Shown: positions 60,007-64,000 of the stretch, one piece after another
Position numbering within the stretch: position 1 is the first letter of the stretch
Layout of the letters: every line of letters begins with the position of its first letter
NCBI GenBank assembly: GCA_030410095.1
Contig: JAUFRC010000001.1
Coordinates: 2,306,501 to 2,370,500, forward strand
Origin: Paracoccus cavernae
GTDB taxonomy: Bacteria; Pseudomonadota; Alphaproteobacteria; Rhodobacterales; Rhodobacteraceae
Reading direction: 5' to 3'
Length of the DNA: 64,000 nt
Notes under the pieces: generated by a model
Seen by the model: the letters and a program-made list of their open reading frames with translations, nothing else
Told to the model about the DNA's origin: nothing
Databases searched by the model: none
Translations under genes and position numbers: made by a program

Positions 60007-60880
60007 AGGCGCGGCCCGAACGGGTATAGGTCATCGCCAAAAGCAGGCGGTCGTCCAGCTCGGGCGCGGCGCGGCCGATCAGCTTGTCGTAGCGGCGCAG
60101 AAAATGCTGGGCAACGTCGCGGAAAACCTCGTCGAAGCGCATCATGTCGGATGCGGTATCAAGAAACTGTGCATCCACATCGAGCGTCAGCCCCTGCAGC
60201 GAGGCCCCGCGCGTCCCTTCGGCAAAGCGCCGCCAGCCGGCGGCATCGGGCTCGCGGGTGTAGAGCTCTTCCATATAGACGCCGCGCTTGGACAAAAGCG
60301 TGACCACATCCTGTGCGGCGCGGATCAGCCGGGCCAGCTCGGGATCGGCAAGGGCCTTGCGCAAAGCCGAGATCGCCTCCTGATCGTCCGGCCCGTCGGG
60401 AAAGTTGATCGCGGCGATCAGCTCGTATTCGTCGAGCGCCAACGCGCCTTCATCCTCGGGCGCGGCCTGTTGCCCGGCCTGTGCCCCCGCCTGCCCTGAG
60501 GCTGCTTGCGCGCCCTGCGCCTGCGCGCGCGGGGCGGGCGCTGCAGGGACATGACGGATCGCAGGGGCCTGCGGCACGTCATCGCGCCCGATCAGCGCAA
60601 GGCTGGCGCGCAGTTCGATCGCTTCGGCCTGAAGGCCCGCGATCGCGCGGCCCAACCCGACCGCAAGCCAGATCAGCGCCAGCGGCGTGACGAGGCCCGC
60701 GAAAGACAGCAATTTGCTGACGGCGCTGGTTTCGACATCGGCATCGCCACTCGCGCCGAACAGCTTGAGCAGCACAACGAGCACGAGCCAGACGACCGTC
60801 GCCGCGCCCCCTATCAGCACCAGCCGGTCACGAGATTGCTCGGCTGCGATGCGGCGAAGGTTTTCGCGGATGTCGTTCAT
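59939..60880 (-). CDS. Two-helix membrane protein with cytoplasmic domain
   Basis: 313 residues, intact. Two membrane helices near the N-terminus ([40 protein letters not shown]), an Ala/Gln-rich linker (about residues 110-145), then a helical domain ([40 protein letters not shown]). Similar genes are common next to greA in Rhodobacterales, from general familiarity. Function unknown. Confidence 0.65.
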   Translation of the reverse strand: MNDIRENLRRIAAEQSRDRLVLIGGAATVVWLVLVVLLKLFGASGDADVETSAVSKLLSFAGLVTPLALIWLAVGLGRAIAGLQAEAIELRASLALIGRDDVPQAPAIRHVPAAPAPRAQAQGAQAASGQAGAQAGQQAAPEDEGALALDEYELIAAINFPDGPDDQEAISALRKALADPELARLIRAAQDVVTLLSKRGVYMEELYTREPDAAGWRRFAEGTRGASLQGLTLDVDAQFLDTASDMMRFDEVFRDVAQHFLRRYDKLIGRAAPELDDRLLLAMTYTRSGRAFTLLAQATGMIGNYQPQGEQNA

Positions 60881-60915
60881 GTGACCCGGGCTCGTTGTTG
60901 TTTTTATTGGGGTAG

Positions 60916-61385
60916 TTATTGGAATACGACCGAGAGGATCTCGTAGGATTTGCCGCCGCCGGGGTCACAACTTCGACGCTGTCACCTTCGTCCTTGCCGA
61001 TCAGGGCACGGGCAAGCGGCGAGCGGATATTGAGAAGACCGCGCTCGAGATCGGCTTCGGCCTCGCCGACGATCTGGAAGGTACGCTCTTCCTCGGTGTC
61101 CTCGTCCACGAGTTTCACGGTCGCACCAAATTTGATGCTTCCGGAAAGCTTGGCGCAATCGATGACATCGGCGCGCGAGATCAGGCCTTCGAGTTCCTTG
61201 ATGCGGCCCTCCAGAAGGCTCTGCTTTTCGCGGGCGGCGTGGTATTCGGCGTTTTCGGACAGGTCGCCATGTTCGCGGGCTTCCGCAATCTCGCGGATAA
61301 CGGCAGGGCGGTCTTGGGTGCGGAGCACGCGCAACTCTTCATCGAGTTGATCGAAACCCGCACGGGTAATCAGAATCTTCTCCAT
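60916..61385 (-). CDS. greA: Transcription elongation factor GreA, frame break near its end
   Basis: 156 residues. N-terminal coiled coil that enters the RNA polymerase secondary channel ([20 protein letters not shown], with the acidic tip around [19 protein letters not shown]) and C-terminal FKBP-like domain ([38 protein letters not shown]). It restarts backtracked polymerase by stimulating RNA cleavage. A missing C near 60960 hides the true end [16 protein letters not shown]. Confidence 0.95.
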
Positions 61386-61725
61386 TCCAGTCCTTTCCGC
61401 GGCCCTTGCGCGAATACTATTCGAACGCCCCCGACCGGAAGGCTGGGGCGCTCTGTAAAACCAAGCAGTATCGTGGCTCGTTCTGAGGCCGCATGCAAGA
61501 CTGCATGGCAGGACAAAGCCCTGTCCGCGCGCTTCATTGCCGATGGATTGACGCCCCCGATAGCGCGGCCGAACCCCGTGCAGGGCGGATCATAGGGCCG
61601 ATGAAAGAAACGCAACGCCGCAGTTGCATTGCTGCGCTGCGTGAAGATTGCGAGCAATAATAATACGCGCTAGGTGTTGTCGCGAAAGTCACGCGCACGA
61701 AACATTCGCCAGGGGGATACCAAGC
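61386..61725. other. Divergent promoter region of greA and ETF-ubiquinone oxidoreductase
   Basis: 340 bases without a gene. GCCCCCGACC/GGCTGGGGC near 61430 could form a hairpin. The stretch before 61726 (AATAATAATACGC, about 61656) is AT-rich and may hold a promoter; AGGGGG at about 61711 is the ribosome binding site for the oxidoreductase. Confidence 0.4.
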
Positions 61726-63371
61726 ATGGATCAAGTGAGCCGCGAGTCGATGGAATATGACGTCGTGATCGTCGGCGGGGGTCCTGCGGGTCTTTCCGCC
61801 GCGATCGCCTCAAACAGATCAATCCCGAGCTTTCGGTCGTCGTGCTGGAAAAGGGCTCCGAAATCGGGGCGCATATCCTGTCGGGCGCGGTGCTGGACAC
61901 CTCGGGTCTCGATCAGCTGATCCCCGACTGGAAGGACAAGGGCGCGCCGATCCATACGCCGGTGATCGAGGACAACTTCTACCTGCTCGGCCCCGCAGGC
62001 CAGATCCGCGTCCCGAACTGGCCGATGCCGCCGCTGATGTCGAACCACGGCAAGTATATCGTCTCGATGGGCAATGTCTGCCGCTGGATGGCCGAACAGG
62101 CCGAGGCGCTTGAGGTCGAGATCTTCCCCGGCATGTCCTGCTCGGCGCTCGTCATGGACGGCGACCGCGTTGCGGGCGTCATCGCGGGCGAGATGGGCCT
62201 GAATGCCGACGGAACGCCGGGTCCGCAATACGAACCCGGCATGGAGCTGCGCGGCAAATATGTCCTGCTGGCCGAAGGCGTACGCGGATCGCTGTCGAAA
62301 GAAGTCATCGCGAAATACGACCTTTCCAAAGGGCACGAGCCGCAAAAATTCGGCCTCGGCATGAAAGAGATCTGGGAGATCGACCCCGCCAAAGCCAAAC
62401 CCGGCACCGTGACCCATACGATGGGCTGGCCCTTGGGCAAGAATGCGGGCGGCGGCTCTTTCGTCTATCACCTCGAGGGCAATCAGGTGCTGGTGGGCTT
62501 CGTCGTCCACCTCAACTACGCCAACCCGCATCTTTATCCCTATATGGAATTCCAGCGTTTCAAGCATCACCCGCTGGTCGCCGAACTGCTGGAAGGCGGC
62601 AAACGCGTCGCTTACGGCGCGCGCGCGATTTCCGAGGGCGGCTGGCAGTCGATCCCGAAAATGACCTTCCCCGGCGGCGCGCTTCTGGGCTGTTCGGCGG
62701 GACTGGTGAACGTGCCGCGCATCAAGGGCAACCATAACGCCATGCTTTCGGGTATTGCCGCAGCCGAAGCCGCAGCCGAAGCAATCGCCGCAGGCCGCAA
62801 GGGCGACGAGCTAGTGAGCTACGAGGCCGAGGTCCGCTCGGGCCCGATCGCGCGCGACCTCAAGCCGGTGCGCAACGTCAAACCGCTTTGGTCCAAGCTC
62901 GGCCTGACCTCCAGCCTCGTGCTGGGCGGGTTCGACATGTGGGTGGCCAATATCACCGGCTGGAACCCGCTCGGGACGTGGAAACACGGCAAAACCGATG
63001 CGGCAGCGACCGGCAAGGCCAAGGATTACAAGAAAATCGACTATCCGCGCCCCGACGGCAAACTGTCCTTCGACCGGCTCACCAACGTCGCGTTTTCCTT
63101 TACCAACCACGAGGAAAGCCAGCCGAGCCACCTGAAGCTGAAGGATGCAAGCATCCCGATCGCGGTCAACCTGCCCGAATATGACGAACCGGCACAGCGT
63201 TACTGCCCCGCCGGCGTCTACGAGGTGCTCGACGGTCCCGAGGGTCCGCGCTTCCAGATCAACTTCCAGAACTGCGTCCACTGCAAGACCTGCGACATCA
63301 AGGATCCCTCGCAGAACATCAACTGGACGACGCCGCAGGGTGGTGACGGGCCGAACTACCCGAATATGTGA
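61726..63371 (+). CDS. Electron-transfer flavoprotein:ubiquinone oxidoreductase, one frame break
   Basis: About 548 residues. FAD-binding motif YDVVIVGGGPAGLSAAI at the start, EIGAHILSGAVLDTSGLDQL, ubiquinone and FAD regions (GWPLGKNAGGGSFVYHLEGN), and the C-terminal 4Fe-4S site FQNCVHCKTCDIKDPSQNIN with the upstream Cys in QRYCPAGVY. It passes electrons from acyl-CoA dehydrogenases, such as the one at 54487, through ETF to ubiquinone. One base missing near 61813. Confidence 0.95.
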
Positions 63372-63480
63372 TCACGACTTTATGCACTTGGAGGGGCGGC
63401 TGATCGGCCGCCCGCCGTTGCCGATTACCCGCCTGCTCGTTAGGGTCGGCGCAATGACATGATTGATCGGGCTGGATTTC

Positions 63481-64000
63481 GTGACCAAAAGACTGATCCC
63501 GCTGGCGCTGATGGCGCTGCTTGCTGCCTCGCCGCTGAACGCGCAGGAACCGCCTGCGCCCAAGCCCGACGTGCCCGAAAGCGGCACCGGCGGGGCGGAA
63601 GCCACGGCCGAAGCCGATGCGATCACCCCGAGGTGGAGCTGACCCTCAGCAATGCCGGCCCCTATCTCGCGGCGCGTCAGGCGGCGCTGGACAGCGATTT
63701 CGTCGCGGCCTCGCGCTATTATGCGCTGGCTTTGGGCCAGAACGGCACCGATCCCTACCTGCTCGACAGCACGCTTGTCTCTATGATTTCGGCGGGCGAG
63801 ATCGCCAAGGCGGTCCATCTGGCGCAGCAGGCGACCGTGGACGGAAATCCCGATACCGGCACCGAGCTGTCGCAGCTGGTTTTGCGAGTCGAAATGGCAA
63901 GGACCGGCGATTGGGACGGCCTTCTGGCGCGCAGCGAAGCCGCGATGCAGGGCAGCCCCAACGACGATGCGACCGGCGAGGGCCGTCTTCTCGACGGGAT
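63481..64000 (+). CDS. Exported TPR-type protein, partial at the right edge, one frame break
   Basis: Starts with GTG at 63481 and a signal peptide (TKRLIPLALMALLAASPLNA). After a missing C near 63630 the frame continues VELTLSNAGPYLAARQAALD, FVAASRYYALALGQNGTDPY and GEIAKAVHLAQQATVDGNP, with the helix-turn-helix spacing of TPR repeats. It runs past the window end. Probably a periplasmic scaffold; function unknown. Confidence 0.7.

Noticed and set aside
1..64000. CRISPR array or cas genes linked to the Tn7-like operon
   Set aside because: No regularly spaced repeats and no Cas-like proteins were seen, so there is no support for a CRISPR-guided transposon.

Overview
The window looks like the chromosome of a GC-rich alphaproteobacterium, most likely Rhodobacteraceae. 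The pointers are a 50-residue aa3-type cytochrome c oxidase subunit IV, an electron-transfer flavoprotein:ubiquinone oxidoreductase, a DmdC-like acyl-CoA dehydrogenase and a DctS/DctR-like sensor and regulator pair. One caution applies throughout. About 45 frame breaks interrupt otherwise well-conserved genes, including leuB, greA, the Sua5-type tRNA-modification gene and hsdM. Nearly all of those I reconstructed are repaired by adding one base to a short run of identical G or C. I read them as uncorrected sequencing deletions, not as pseudogenes, and give each gene its reconstructed full span.

Layout. 1-2242: MFS efflux pump and MarR repressor with a paired operator. 2616-7613: an envelope cluster on the minus strand (two outer-membrane barrels, an alpha/beta-hydrolase lipoprotein, two DUF1254/DUF1214 proteins). 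8020-11932: a serine hydrolase, a SnoaL-like protein, and an NmrA-like reductase divergent from an HxlR regulator. 12316-16251: a membrane-linked FAD gluconate 2-dehydrogenase operon (Tat-exported small subunit, GMC flavoprotein, triheme cytochrome c) closed by a strong terminator. 17574-19948: a decayed IS21 transposase fragment beside a complete IS1182-family element.

20076-43325 is a genomic island of about 23 kb. It is bounded by a 39-bp direct repeat (5 mismatches), and the right copy ends four bases from the 3' end of tRNA-Pro(CGG). It holds a serine recombinase followed by two ParB/RepB-like proteins, a Tn7-like set (tnsA, tnsB, tnsC, tniQ) with a Ner-like repressor and one unrecognised gene, and defence-type cargo. 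The cargo is an XRE controller, a type I restriction-modification operon (hsdR, hsdM, hsdS), a NucS-like nuclease with an EVE-like domain, a DUF3800 protein, and a HipA-like kinase paired with a DUF3037 protein. This island is the most interesting part of the window.

43330-64000 returns to core chromosome: tRNA-Pro, a two-component system, leuB with an EamA exporter, a uracil-DNA glycosylase, a DsbD-type domain protein, yqgE, the Sua5-type gene, acyl-CoA dehydrogenase with a metallo-beta-lactamase-fold hydrolase, oxidase subunit IV, azlC and azlD, a GNAT acetyltransferase, greA, ETF-ubiquinone oxidoreductase and the start of a TPR protein. No CRISPR array, cas gene or rRNA was seen.
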